Below, one piece after another: positions 9,585 to 18,181 of a DNA stretch of 38,631 bases (the first letter of the stretch is position 1; each line of letters starts with the position of its first letter). Origin of the DNA: Mycobacterium sp. (GTDB lineage Bacteria > Actinomycetota > Actinomycetes > Mycobacteriales > Mycobacteriaceae). Made by a program: the position numbers and the translations under genes. The stretch covers positions 1 to 38,631 of the forward strand of contig JAFAID010000028.1 of the NCBI GenBank assembly GCA_019236925.1, written 5' to 3'. Below the pieces are notes generated by a model. That model was given only the letters and a program-made list of their open reading frames with translations, was not told the DNA's origin and did not search any database.

Positions 9585-11144
9585 GTGCAGCAGCCATCCG
9601 GCGGCGACGCCGCGACGGCGCGGCTGGATGCGCGCCTGGTGCCGGCCGCATTGACCAGTTGGACGGTCACCGCGGCGGGAATTGTGTGGTCGATCGGCGG
9701 CGTGGTCGGGTCGGCGTGTGCGGCGGGCAGCGTGTTCGGCGTTCTGCTCTGGCGCGCCGGGCACCGAAGCCCACGGATGCGGGCCATCGGCGTCGGCGTG
9801 ATCGTTGTTGGTGTCGTCGGTGCGGGCTTCGGGTTAGCAATCGGGTTGCGCGCCAACGCAGTCGCTCGCCACCCCGTCACCGCGGCGTTCGGAACGCCGG
9901 CGCAGGTGGTGGTCACGCCGACCGAAAGCGCACTGGCGCTGAGTCGCGGCCGGCTGATGTTCCGTGCCACGCTGCAGGAGCTGGGAGACGACAAGAGCTC
10001 GGGCCGCGTGGTGGTTTTCGCGCCGGGCCGCGACTTCAGCGCGGTGATGGTCGGTCAGCCGATGCGCTTCCGCGCCAGAATCGCTCGCCCCACCCGACAC
10101 GACCTGACCGTGGCGGTGGTGAACGCGATCGGTGCGCCGACGATGGGCCGCGCCGGGCCGGTGCACCGGGCTGCGCACGCGGTCCGCGCGGCATTCGCTG
10201 CCACAGCCCGTCAAGTGCTGCCCGCGGACCAAGCGGCGATGCTGCCCGCGCTGGTGCTTGGCGACACTTCGACGGTCACCACCGTTACCAGCCAGGAGTT
10301 CCGCGCGGCCGGTTTGACGCACCTCACAGCGGTATCCGGGGCCAACGTCACGATCGTGTGCGGGGCGGTGCTGTTCTCGTCGCGGCTGATCGGCCCACGG
10401 GCGGCGGTGGGGCTGGCCGGTGCTGCGCTGGTGTTGTTTGTGATCGTTGTGCAGCCCACGGCCAGTGTGCTGCGCGCGGCGGTGATGGGCGCGATCGCAC
10501 TGGTGGGCGTGTTGTCTTCGCGTCGGCGGCAAGCGATTCCGGCGCTCGCGGCCACCGTGCTGGTGTTGATGGTCGCGGCCCCTCAGTTGGCGGTCGACGT
10601 GGGCCTCGCGCTGTCGGTGGTGGCGACAGCGGCGCTGGTGGTCATCGCGCCGATCTGGTCGCGGCGTCTGGTGGCGGCCGGCTGGCCCAAGCCGTTGTCG
10701 GACGCTGTCTGCGTCGCGTGTGCAGCGCAGTTGGTGACGGCTCCATTGATCGCCGGCATCTCGGGCCGGGTGAGCCTGATCGCCGCGGCGGCCAACCTCG
10801 CAGTGGCGGCGCTGATCGCGCCAATCACGGTGCTGGGCAGTGCGGCAGGTGCACTGTGCTTGTTCTGGCCGGCCGGGGCGCAACTGCTGATCCGCTTCAC
10901 CGGCCCCGAACTGTGGTGGGTGTTGCGCATCGCGCATTGGGCAGCCGGTGTCCCCGCCGCGAACGTGCCGGTACCGTCCGGGTTTCCGGGTTTCCTGCTG
11001 GTTGCGGCCACCACGGTGCTGGCCGCGGTGCTGTGGCGGTGGCGATGGTTTAGGGCGGGGATGGCGATCGCAGCCGCGGGGCTGCTCGCCTGGTCGTTGT
11101 CGGGTCTGGCGGTGGGGGCCGGCGGGTCTGTCGGCAACACATGA
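9585..11144 (+). CDS. comEC: ComEC/Rec2-family DNA-transport membrane protein, short form
   Basis: A 519-residue multi-spanning membrane protein with a GTG start five bases after comEA. The competence domain is visible in GLTHLTAVSGANVTIVCGAV (the family's HLxAVSGxN motif) and in the many hydrophobic helices from about residue 230 on. Canonical ComEC proteins of about 750 residues end in a metallo-beta-lactamase nuclease domain. Here the protein stops after the membrane region, as in the similar-sized M. tuberculosis homologue. If it forms a DNA channel, strand degradation would need another protein. comEA precedes it and holA follows within 12 bp. Confidence 0.9.
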   Translation: MQQPSGGDAATARLDARLVPAALTSWTVTAAGIVWSIGGVVGSACAAGSVFGVLLWRAGHRSPRMRAIGVGVIVVGVVGAGFGLAIGLRANAVARHPVTAAFGTPAQVVVTPTESALALSRGRLMFRATLQELGDDKSSGRVVVFAPGRDFSAVMVGQPMRFRARIARPTRHDLTVAVVNAIGAPTMGRAGPVHRAAHAVRAAFAATARQVLPADQAAMLPALVLGDTSTVTTVTSQEFRAAGLTHLTAVSGANVTIVCGAVLFSSRLIGPRAAVGLAGAALVLFVIVVQPTASVLRAAVMGAIALVGVLSSRRRQAIPALAATVLVLMVAAPQLAVDVGLALSVVATAALVVIAPIWSRRLVAAGWPKPLSDAVCVACAAQLVTAPLIAGISGRVSLIAAAANLAVAALIAPITVLGSAAGALCLFWPAGAQLLIRFTGPELWWVLRIAHWAAGVPAANVPVPSGFPGFLLVAATTVLAAVLWRWRWFRAGMAIAAAGLLAWSLSGLAVGAGGSVGNT

Positions 11145-11156
11145 CACGATCAAACG

Positions 11157-12128
11157 GTGAGCCAGCAGGTTTCGGCATTGCATCTCGTACTAGGCGACGA
11201 GGAGCTGCTGGTCGAGCGCGCCGTCGCGGACGTCCTGCGGTCGGCGCGCCAGCGCGCCGGCACGGACGATGTCCCGGTGAGCCGGCTGCGAGCCGGCGAG
11301 GTCGGTGTCTACGAGCTGGCCGAGTTGCTGAGCCCGTCACTGTTCGCCGACGAACGGGTAGTGGTCCTGGAAGCCGCCGGTGAGGCAGGCAAAGAAGCTG
11401 CGGAGTTGATTGCCAATGCCGCCGCGGACATCCCGTCGGGCACAGAGCTCGTAGTCGTGCATTCGGGTGGCGGGCGGGCCAAGGCGCTGGCCAGTCAGCT
11501 GCGCGCGCTCGGCGCGCAAGTGCATCCGTGTGCGCGGATCACCAAGGCCGGCGAACGTTTTGACTTCGTCCGCAAGGAATTTCGCTCGCTGAAGGTCAAA
11601 TCCGACGATGACACGGTCAGCGCGCTGCTGGACGCGGTCGGCTCCGATATACGCGAACTCGCCTCGGCCTGTTCACAATTGGTCGCCGACACCGGTGGCC
11701 GCGTCGATGTCGCCGCGGTGCGGCGCTATCACGGCGGCAGGGCCGAGGTGAAGGGATTCGACATCGCCGACAAGGCCGTCGTCGGCGATGTCGAAGGGGC
11801 TGTCGAAGCGCTGCGGTGGGCGATGTTGCGCGGCGAGCCGCATGTGGTGTTGGCCGACGCGTTGGCCGAGGCCGTCCACGCCATCGGTCGGGTGGGGCCG
11901 CTCTCCGGCGACCACTACCGGCTGGCTGCCGAAGTTGGGATGCCGCCCTGGCGGGTGCAGAAGGCGCAGAAGCAGGCCCGCCGCTGGTCCCGCGACATGG
12001 TGGCTACCGCGATGAAATTGGTGGCGGCGCTGAACGCCGACGTGAAGGGCGCGGCCGCCGATGCCGACTATGCGCTGGAAGCGGCGGTGCGAAAAGTCGC
12101 TGAGCTAGCAGCCGACCCGGGTCGCTGA
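11157..12128 (+). CDS. holA: DNA polymerase III subunit delta
   Basis: A 323-residue protein with a GTG start ([22 protein letters not shown]). The LVLGDEELL motif and the overall pattern match the clamp-loader delta subunit, which opens the beta sliding clamp during replication. The N-terminal AAA-like region spans roughly residues 5-140. The C-terminal collar helices include [16 protein letters not shown]. As usual for delta, no Walker A motif is present. The comEA-comEC-holA order is conserved in Actinobacteria. It converges with rpsT, with stop codons 2 bp apart. Confidence 0.95.
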   Translation: MSQQVSALHLVLGDEELLVERAVADVLRSARQRAGTDDVPVSRLRAGEVGVYELAELLSPSLFADERVVVLEAAGEAGKEAAELIANAAADIPSGTELVVVHSGGGRAKALASQLRALGAQVHPCARITKAGERFDFVRKEFRSLKVKSDDDTVSALLDAVGSDIRELASACSQLVADTGGRVDVAAVRRYHGGRAEVKGFDIADKAVVGDVEGAVEALRWAMLRGEPHVVLADALAEAVHAIGRVGPLSGDHYRLAAEVGMPPWRVQKAQKQARRWSRDMVATAMKLVAALNADVKGAAADADYALEAAVRKVAELAADPGR

Positions 12129-12130
12129 AT

Positions 12131-12391
12131 TCAGAGCTTGTTGAGGGCGTGGGCCAGCGCTGACTTCTTGTTGGCCGCCTGGTTCTTGTGGATCACGCCC
12201 TTGCTGGCCGCCTGGTCCAACTTGCGGCTGGTGGAGACCAGGAGTTCGGCGGCCTTGTCCTTCTCGCCGGCGGCGGCGGCCTCGCGGAACGCGCGGACAG
12301 CCGTCCGAAGCGACGACTTCACCGACTTGTTGCGCAGCCGGGCGCGCTCGTTCGTGCGGTTGCGCTTTTGCTGCGACTTGATGTTGGCCAC
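12131..12391 (-). CDS. rpsT: 30S ribosomal protein S20
   Basis: An 86-residue basic protein starting (M)[19 protein letters not shown] on a GTG codon, with GAAGGA about seven bases upstream. It contains the conserved [21 protein letters not shown] end. Length and sequence are close to M. tuberculosis S20. The protein binds 16S rRNA during 30S assembly. It is a single gene facing holA. Confidence 0.98.
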   Translation of the reverse strand: MANIKSQQKRNRTNERARLRNKSVKSSLRTAVRAFREAAAAGEKDKAAELLVSTSRKLDQAASKGVIHKNQAANKKSALAHALNKL

Positions 12392-12539
12392 GCGTTAGTT
12401 CCTTCGCAATTCTTTAGCGGCTTGGGGTGTCACGGTTTGCCGCAGCGTTCCAGCGCTTAGGCGGCGACTGCTCAGGGTATCAGGACGCGGTGCATTCCCC
12501 CAAAGCGGAGGCGCTTGGCCTGCGAAAACGGCGTTCGTG

Positions 12540-14252
12540 ATGCAGCATGGCACCGTGGCCCTTCGAACCGTTCCCGCCGAGACGCGGCGTCAGCCGCGCG
12601 GCGAATCACGGCCTTCGAAGCGCTATGAGCGCATCTTCGACGGCTACAACACCGACACCAGCTACGTAGAGGCCTTCGATGAGATGTTCGACGGTCAGGG
12701 CAATGTCCGCGGCCCGTACAAGGGCATCTACGCCGAGCTCGCCCCGTCGGATGCTTCCGACCTCGAGGCCCGCGCCGAGGCGCTCAACCGGGCATTCAGC
12801 GATCAGGGCATCACGTTTTCGCTGTCCGGCCAGGAACGGCCGTTTCCGCTGGATCTGGTCCCACGGGTGATCTCGGCCGCCGAGTGGACGCGGTTGGAGC
12901 GCGGCATCACCCAGCGGGTCAAGGCCCTCGAGTGCTACCTCGACGACGTCTACGGCGATCAGGAGATCCTGAACGACGGTGTCATCCCGCGTCGGCTGGT
13001 CACCTCCTGTGAGCACTTCTACCGCCAGGCCGCCGGCATCGTGCCGCCCAACGGCGTGCGCATTCACGTCGCCGGCATCGACCTGATCCGCGACGAAAAG
13101 GGCAGCTTCCGCGTTCTGGAGGACAACCTTCGTTCGCCCTCGGGGGTGTCCTATGTGATGGAGAACCGGCGGACGATGGCGCGGGTCTTCCCCAACCTGT
13201 TCGCCATCCACCGGGTGCGCGCCGTCGACGACTACGCGGCGCACCTGCTCCGCGCGCTGCGCAAGTCGGCGGCCACCAATGAGGCCGACCCGACCGTCGT
13301 CGTGCTGACCCCCGGCGTGGCCAACTCCGCTTATTTCGAGCATTCGCTGCTGGCCCGGCAGATGGGTGTCGAGCTGGTCGAAGGTCGCGACCTGTTCTGC
13401 CGCGACAACCAGGTGTACATGCGCACTACCGAAGGGGAACGTCAGGTCGACGTCATCTATCGGCGCATCGACGACGCTTTTCTGGATCCGATGCAATTCC
13501 GCCCGGATTCGGTGCTGGGCGTCGCCGGCCTGCTCAACGCCGCCCGGGCCGGCAACGTGGTGATCTCCAGCGCCGTCGGCAACGGGGTGGGCGACGACAA
13601 ACTCGTCTACACCTACGTGCCGACGATCATCGAGTACTACCTCGGTGAGAAACCGTTGCTGGCCAATGTGGACACCTTCCGGTGCTGGATGGACGACGAA
13701 CGCGAAGAAGTGCTCGACCGGATCGGCGAACTGGTGATCAAGCCGGTGGAGGGGTCCGGCGGCTACGGCATCGTCTTCGGCCCGGAGGCCTCCAACAAGG
13801 AGTTGACCGCGATCAGCAGGAAGGTGCGCGACGATCCGCGGGGCTGGATCGCGCAACCGATGATGCAGCTCTCCACGGTGCCGACGCAGATCGACGACAA
13901 GCTGACCCCCCGATATGTCGACTTGCGACCGTTCGCGGTCAACGACGGCGACGACGTGTGGGTGTTGCCCGGCGGTCTGACCCGGGTGGCCTTGGTCGAG
14001 GGGTCGCGGGTGGTGAACTCCAGTCAGGGCGGCGGCTCCAAGGACACCTGGGTGCTGGCCTCGCGCGCCTCGGTGGCCAACCGCGAGTTGGGCGCCGCCG
14101 AGATTGTGCGTTCGCTGCCCAACCCGGTCGCGACGTCCAACGGCGACTCAGACGCTGAGAAGTCCACCCAGCAGCAACAGCAGTCGCAGCCGCGCCCGAC
14201 GCAGGAGCAGCAACCCGCCCAGCAGCAGCAACAGCAGGCGGTGATCCGCTGA
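12540..14252 (+). CDS. Circularly permuted ATP-grasp ligase (Rv2411c family)
   Basis: About 570 residues. The core carries the circularly permuted ATP-grasp signatures FRVLEDNLRSPSGVSYVMENR, VIYRRIDDAFLDP, and LVIKPVEGSGGYGIVFGP (the nucleotide-binding Lys/Gly loop). Comparative work places this family among predicted carboxylate-amine/peptide ligases encoded next to alpha-E and transglutaminase-like proteins, exactly as here. It is the first gene of the triad, overlapping the next by one base (TGATG). The last 35 or so residues are an unusual Gln-rich tail (QQQQQS ... QQQQQQ). The start is uncertain: GTG 12537, ATG 12540 and GTG 12552 are all in frame and none has a clear ribosome-binding site. 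No substrate is known. Confidence 0.9.
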   Translation: MQHGTVALRTVPAETRRQPRGESRPSKRYERIFDGYNTDTSYVEAFDEMFDGQGNVRGPYKGIYAELAPSDASDLEARAEALNRAFSDQGITFSLSGQERPFPLDLVPRVISAAEWTRLERGITQRVKALECYLDDVYGDQEILNDGVIPRRLVTSCEHFYRQAAGIVPPNGVRIHVAGIDLIRDEKGSFRVLEDNLRSPSGVSYVMENRRTMARVFPNLFAIHRVRAVDDYAAHLLRALRKSAATNEADPTVVVLTPGVANSAYFEHSLLARQMGVELVEGRDLFCRDNQVYMRTTEGERQVDVIYRRIDDAFLDPMQFRPDSVLGVAGLLNAARAGNVVISSAVGNGVGDDKLVYTYVPTIIEYYLGEKPLLANVDTFRCWMDDEREEVLDRIGELVIKPVEGSGGYGIVFGPEASNKELTAISRKVRDDPRGWIAQPMMQLSTVPTQIDDKLTPRYVDLRPFAVNDGDDVWVLPGGLTRVALVEGSRVVNSSQGGGSKDTWVLASRASVANRELGAAEIVRSLPNPVATSNGDSDAEKSTQQQQQSQPRPTQEQQPAQQQQQQAVIR

Positions 14253-15229
14253 TGCTGGCCCGCAATGCCGAGGCGCTGTACTGGATCGGTCGTTACGTCG
14301 AACGCGCCGACGACACCGCGCGCATCCTCGGCGTCACCGTGCACCAGCTGCTCGAGGATTCCAGCGTCGACCCCGACCACACCTCCCGAGTGCTGTTGCA
14401 CGTGTTGGACATTGAGCCACCGGACACCGAGTTGGACGTCTGGTCGTTGACCGACCTGGTGGCGTTTCGCCGCAACACCGCGGGCGGCTGCTCCATTGTC
14501 GACGCGATTTCAGCCGCGCGGGAAAATGCGCGGTCTGCCCGCGAGGTGACGTCCACCGAGACCTGGGAGTGCCTCAACACCACCTTCAACGCCCTGGGTG
14601 AACGTGAACGCGCAGCCAAACGTCTTGGCCCGCACGAGTTTTTATCGTTCATCGAGGGCCGCGCCGCGATGTTCGCCGGTCTCGCCGATTCGACGCTGTC
14701 GCGCGACGACGGGTACCGCTTCATGATGCTGGGCCGTGCGATCGAACGGGTAGATATGACGGTGCGGATGTTGCTGTCCCGGGTGGGGGACAGCGCATCG
14801 TCGCCGGCGTGGGTGACGGTGCTGCGCTCGGCGGGTGCGCACGACACCTATCTGCGGACCTATCGCGGCGTGCTGGACGCCAACCGCGTGGTCGAATTCA
14901 TCTTGCTCGACAGGCTGTTTCCGCGTTCGGTCTTCTACTCGTTGAAGATGGCCGAGCACAACCTCGACGAACTGCTGCATCATCCGCATAGTCGGGTCGG
15001 TACCACCGCCGAAGCGCAGCGGCTGCTCGGACAAGCTCGCAGTGAACTCGAGTTCGTGGAACCGGGGGTGCTGCTCGAATCGCTGGAGATGCGGCTCGCC
15101 AGCCTGCAGAAGTCGTGCTACGACGTCGGAGAAGCATTGGCAGTACAGTATTTTCACGCTGTACCGTGGGTCGCATGGTCCGACGCCGCCCAGCGTGACC
15201 CGCTGCCGACAAGGCAGGGGAAGACCTGA
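14252..15229 (+). CDS. Alpha-E domain protein (DUF403, Rv2410c family)
   Basis: A 325-residue, almost wholly helical protein. It starts MLARNAEALYWIGRYVERAD, the recognisable opening of the alpha-E family (WxGRYxERAD). Similar blocks recur, such as YRFMMLGRAIERVDMTVRML. The family is nearly always encoded beside circularly permuted ATP-grasp proteins and is thought to be a partner of the ligase; its own biochemistry is unknown. It overlaps both neighbours by one base (TGATG at each junction), so translation of the three genes is probably coupled and the products may form a complex. Confidence 0.92.
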   Translation: MLARNAEALYWIGRYVERADDTARILGVTVHQLLEDSSVDPDHTSRVLLHVLDIEPPDTELDVWSLTDLVAFRRNTAGGCSIVDAISAARENARSAREVTSTETWECLNTTFNALGERERAAKRLGPHEFLSFIEGRAAMFAGLADSTLSRDDGYRFMMLGRAIERVDMTVRMLLSRVGDSASSPAWVTVLRSAGAHDTYLRTYRGVLDANRVVEFILLDRLFPRSVFYSLKMAEHNLDELLHHPHSRVGTTAEAQRLLGQARSELEFVEPGVLLESLEMRLASLQKSCYDVGEALAVQYFHAVPWVAWSDAAQRDPLPTRQGKT

Positions 15230-16068
15230 TGTGGCGGCTGCGGGTCCTGCACGCCACCGGATACGCCTATCCGTCACCGGCGACGGCCTCCTACAACGAA
15301 GCGCGACTCACGCCGCGGTCGGACTCCCGGCAAAACGTCGTTCTCAACCGTGTCGAAACCGTCCCGGCGACCAGGTCCTACCGCTATATCGACTATTGGG
15401 GCACTGCGGTGACGGCATTCGACTTGCATGCGCCGCATACCGAGTTGACCGTCACGTCCTCATCGGTGGTGGAGACCGACCGAGCGGAACCGCCGAAAGA
15501 AGAGGTCACCTGGGCCGAGTTGCACAGCGAATCGGTAATCGATCGGTTCGATGAGGTGCTTGGCCCGACCGAATACACGCCGACGAGCAAACGTATTGCG
15601 GCAGTGGGCAGGCGGATCGCCAAGTATCACGAACCCGCCGAAGCGGTGGTCGCGGTAGCGGAATGGGTACGCAGCGAACTGGACTACGTCCGGGGCACCA
15701 CCGGTGTCCACTCGTCGGGCTTGGATGCGCTGCGCGAAGGCAAAGGCGTCTGCCAGGATTTTGTACACCTGTCGCTAATTGTATTGCGCAGCATGGGTAT
15801 TCCCGTGCGTTATGTGTCCGGTTATCACCATCCCGACTCGGACGCGGTAGTGGGGGACACAGTCGACGGGCAGAGCCATGCGTGGCTGCAGGCCTGGACC
15901 GGAAGTTGGTGGGATCTGGACCCCACGAATGACAGCGAGATAACCGAGCAGTACGTCAGTGTCGGCGTCGGCCGGGACTACGCTGACGTGTCCCCGCTGA
16001 AGGGTATCTACTCCGGACAGGGCGCGACCGATCTCGACGTCGTCGTCGAAATCACCCGACTCGCATAG
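15229..16068 (+). CDS. Transglutaminase-like cysteine peptidase (Rv2409c family)
   Basis: A 279-residue protein. It has the N-terminal bacterial transglutaminase-associated domain (LRVLHATGYAYPSPATASYNE). A papain-like core follows, with Cys in GKGVCQDFVHLSLIVLRSMG, His in GQSHAWLQAW and Asp in WWDLDPTND, giving a complete Cys-His-Asp triad. It is the third gene of the ATP-grasp/alpha-E/transglutaminase operon. The enzyme may cleave or transfer a peptide bond on the product of the ligase; this is inference from the conserved gene set. No signal peptide is seen, so it is probably cytosolic. Confidence 0.92.
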   Translation: MWRLRVLHATGYAYPSPATASYNEARLTPRSDSRQNVVLNRVETVPATRSYRYIDYWGTAVTAFDLHAPHTELTVTSSSVVETDRAEPPKEEVTWAELHSESVIDRFDEVLGPTEYTPTSKRIAAVGRRIAKYHEPAEAVVAVAEWVRSELDYVRGTTGVHSSGLDALREGKGVCQDFVHLSLIVLRSMGIPVRYVSGYHHPDSDAVVGDTVDGQSHAWLQAWTGSWWDLDPTNDSEITEQYVSVGVGRDYADVSPLKGIYSGQGATDLDVVVEITRLA

Positions 16069-16100
16069 TCCTTCCGTGGCGCCGCTCTATGGTGCACGCT

Positions 16101-16778
16101 ATGGATGCTTCATCCGGAGACGGGCATGATGGACCGTCTTTGGCGCTCGTCGCGGTGATCTGCATCGGGCTGCTCTTTGGCGGTCTGGCGATCGGAGTAG
16201 CGCTCGGCGGCCTGATGCCGCTGCCATACGGACCGGTCGCCGCGGTCCAGCAGTATGTCCGCGCTGAACCGGTGGCGGTGCAGGTCATTGCGGTGGCGGT
16301 GTTCGGATCGTCGGTGCCGCTGGCTGTCTACGCGGCGACGGCCGGTGCCAGGTTGCGCCAGCTCGGGGTCGCCGCGCCAGCGGCGATCGCGTTGACAGGC
16401 GGAATCTTGGCGGCCGGCTCCTTGGGGCTGACGGGTTTGGTGGCCTGGATACTCTCGCGGCCGGAGGTCAGCGGCGACACCGCGTTAGTGCGGGCGCTGT
16501 ATTACCTGGTGTTTCTCGTCGGTGGTCCCGGACACATTGTGGCGTTGGGCCTTCTTGTCGGCGGCATGGCGGTGGCGGGCCGAATCCGTGGACTGTCGCC
16601 GCCGCCGCTGACCTGGGCGGGTCTGGCGATCGCCGGGCTTTGCGAATTGACGACGCTGGTGCTGCTCTGGCCGGTGCTGGGTCCGATCCTGCCGGTCGCA
16701 CGGGTTTCGGCATTGGTGTGGCTGCTGCTGGCCGGCGCACGGCTACCGCTGCGGCGCAACCACTCCCGGGTGCGGTGA
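16101..16778 (+). CDS. Polytopic membrane protein of unknown function
   Basis: About 225 residues with roughly six hydrophobic segments, for example LALVAVICIGLLFGGLAIGV, AIALTGGILAAGSLGLTGLV and ALYYLVFLVGGPGHIVALGL. I recognise no enzymatic motif. The GGPGHI sequence inside a membrane segment is the only distinctive polar mark. ATG 16101 is chosen because TATGGT (16088-16093) sits seven bases upstream, which would give a leaderless transcript; an in-frame ATG at 16089 would add four residues. It follows the transglutaminase gene by about 30 bp and converges with the RNase Z-like gene with one base between the stops. Confidence 0.75.
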   Translation: MDASSGDGHDGPSLALVAVICIGLLFGGLAIGVALGGLMPLPYGPVAAVQQYVRAEPVAVQVIAVAVFGSSVPLAVYAATAGARLRQLGVAAPAAIALTGGILAAGSLGLTGLVAWILSRPEVSGDTALVRALYYLVFLVGGPGHIVALGLLVGGMAVAGRIRGLSPPPLTWAGLAIAGLCELTTLVLLWPVLGPILPVARVSALVWLLLAGARLPLRRNHSRVR

Positions 16779-16779
16779 A

Positions 16780-17622
16780 TCACCCGCCGGGTGCCACCTC
16801 TACCCGGTGCAGGTCGTCGCCCAGCTCGATCCGCCCGTCGAACTCGGTGGCGGCCAACTCGCGCCACTGCTCCTCCTGGCCGGGTGCGATCGCGGGCACG
16901 TAATGGGTGAGCACCAAGGTGCCGACCCCGGCGCGACTTGCGGTGGCGGCTGCCTCTTGTACCGATGAGTGATAGTCACAGATGTCTTTGACCCGCTGCG
17001 CCGGCACCAGGGCTATGAGCTCCTTACGGACGACGGTGTGCACCAGAGCGTCTGCGTGCGCGGCGAGTTCGTCGAGGCCCGCACACGGCACGGTGTCACC
17101 CGCCAGCACCACTGAGGCGCCACCGGCTTCGATCCGAAACCCGATCGTGGGCGCCACCGGCCGGTGGTCGGTGGGAGCCACCCGGATTGACACGCCGTCG
17201 CGGTCCCACACCGCACCCTCGGTGTATTCATGCACCTCGACTGGTGGCGGGGCGGTCAGGTCATCGTGGTGAGCGATCCGGTAGCTGATGTCGGGGCCGA
17301 AGGCCTTCAGTGTCGCCTCGACCACCGCGGCCGTCCCGGGCGGTCCGATGATCGGCAGCGGCGCGGGATCAGGTGCGAACGTGGTGACCCAGCGGGTGAT
17401 CAGCAGGTCGCCGAGATCGGCGATGTGGTCGCTGCGCAGGTGGGTGAGCAGCAGAGCGGATAAACCGTTGGCACCCAGACCGATCGCCGCTGCGCGTTGC
17501 AGCACACCGCGTCCACAATCCACCAGGAAAACCTGTCCGCCGGCCCGCACCAGGGTGGCCGGCCCGGCGCGATTCGGGTCGGGGATAGGACTGCCAGTGC
17601 CGAGCAGCGTGATTTCAATCAT
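16780..17622 (-). CDS. RNase Z-like metallo-beta-lactamase-fold hydrolase, altered HxHxDH motif
   Basis: A 280-residue protein that aligns by eye with the M. tuberculosis Rv2407/RNase Z family. Marks are the N-terminal [30 protein letters not shown], the segment [12 protein letters not shown] and a late LTHYVPA histidine. Such enzymes trim tRNA 3' ends or act on other phosphodiesters with two zinc ions. The metal motif reads THLRSDH where HLHSDH is expected, so the second histidine is Arg (codon CGC, one transition from CAC). This should weaken one zinc site. All other visible ligands are kept, so it may be an active variant or a repurposed hydrolase. Confidence 0.85.
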   Translation of the reverse strand: MIEITLLGTGSPIPDPNRAGPATLVRAGGQVFLVDCGRGVLQRAAAIGLGANGLSALLLTHLRSDHIADLGDLLITRWVTTFAPDPAPLPIIGPPGTAAVVEATLKAFGPDISYRIAHHDDLTAPPPVEVHEYTEGAVWDRDGVSIRVAPTDHRPVAPTIGFRIEAGGASVVLAGDTVPCAGLDELAAHADALVHTVVRKELIALVPAQRVKDICDYHSSVQEAAATASRAGVGTLVLTHYVPAIAPGQEEQWRELAATEFDGRIELGDDLHRVEVAPGG

Positions 17623-17748
17623 GGTTCCAGATATGCCATAAATCGCACTGTGACCTGGACATTAGCCGGATTTTGACGAGCTGCTTTCACGATGACCGAT
17701 CTCGCCGTAGCCTGGTGTGAACCGGATCACAATCGGCGGGAGGCCTCG

Positions 17749-18177
17749 ATGCGGATTGCAGATGTGTTGCGGAGCAAGGGTGGCTCGGTGGTGACGATCA
17801 ACCCTGACGCAACGGTGACCGAACTGCTGGCCGGGCTCGCCGGCCACAATATCGGCGCGATGGTGGTGACCGGGCCTGATGGTGTCGCTGGCATCGTCTC
17901 CGAGCGTGACGTTGTGCGCCAGCTGCACGCCCACGGAGCTTCGGTGCTCTCGCGGCCGGTCTCGGCGATCATGACCGCGGTGGTTTCGACCTGTAGTAAG
18001 TCCGACTCGGTGGACAGCCTCACCAGGCTGATGACCGAAAACCGGGTGCGGCACGTGCCCGTAGTCGAGGACGGGAAGCTGATCGGCATCGTCAGCATCG
18101 GCGACGTCGTGAAGACCCGGATGGAAGAGCTGGAGACCGAGCACCAGCAGCTCCAGTCCTACATCACCCAGGGCTAG
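17749..18177 (+). CDS. Paired CBS-domain protein (Rv2406c family)
   Basis: A 142-residue protein from the ATG at 17749 (MRIADVLRSKGGSVVTINPD). The start is fixed by GGGAGG five bases upstream; the longer in-frame extension lacks such a site. Two CBS motifs fill the protein (about residues 8-62 and 73-128), each with the IVSERDVVRQL or IVSIGDVVKTR ending typical of the domain. CBS pairs bind adenosyl ligands such as AMP, ATP or SAM and usually sense energy state. No catalytic domain is attached. It is divergently placed from the RNase Z-like gene. Confidence 0.9.
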   Translation: MRIADVLRSKGGSVVTINPDATVTELLAGLAGHNIGAMVVTGPDGVAGIVSERDVVRQLHAHGASVLSRPVSAIMTAVVSTCSKSDSVDSLTRLMTENRVRHVPVVEDGKLIGIVSIGDVVKTRMEELETEHQQLQSYITQG

Positions 18178-18181
18178 TCAC

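Noticed and set aside
9482..11053. A 523-codon frame overlapping comEC on the same strand
   Set aside because: The product is Arg/Gly/Ala-rich low-complexity sequence; the comEC frame carries the conserved membrane and competence motifs.
9834..11183. A 449-codon minus-strand frame opposite comEC
   Set aside because: Composition is dominated by Arg, Gln and His as expected of a GC-rich shadow frame.
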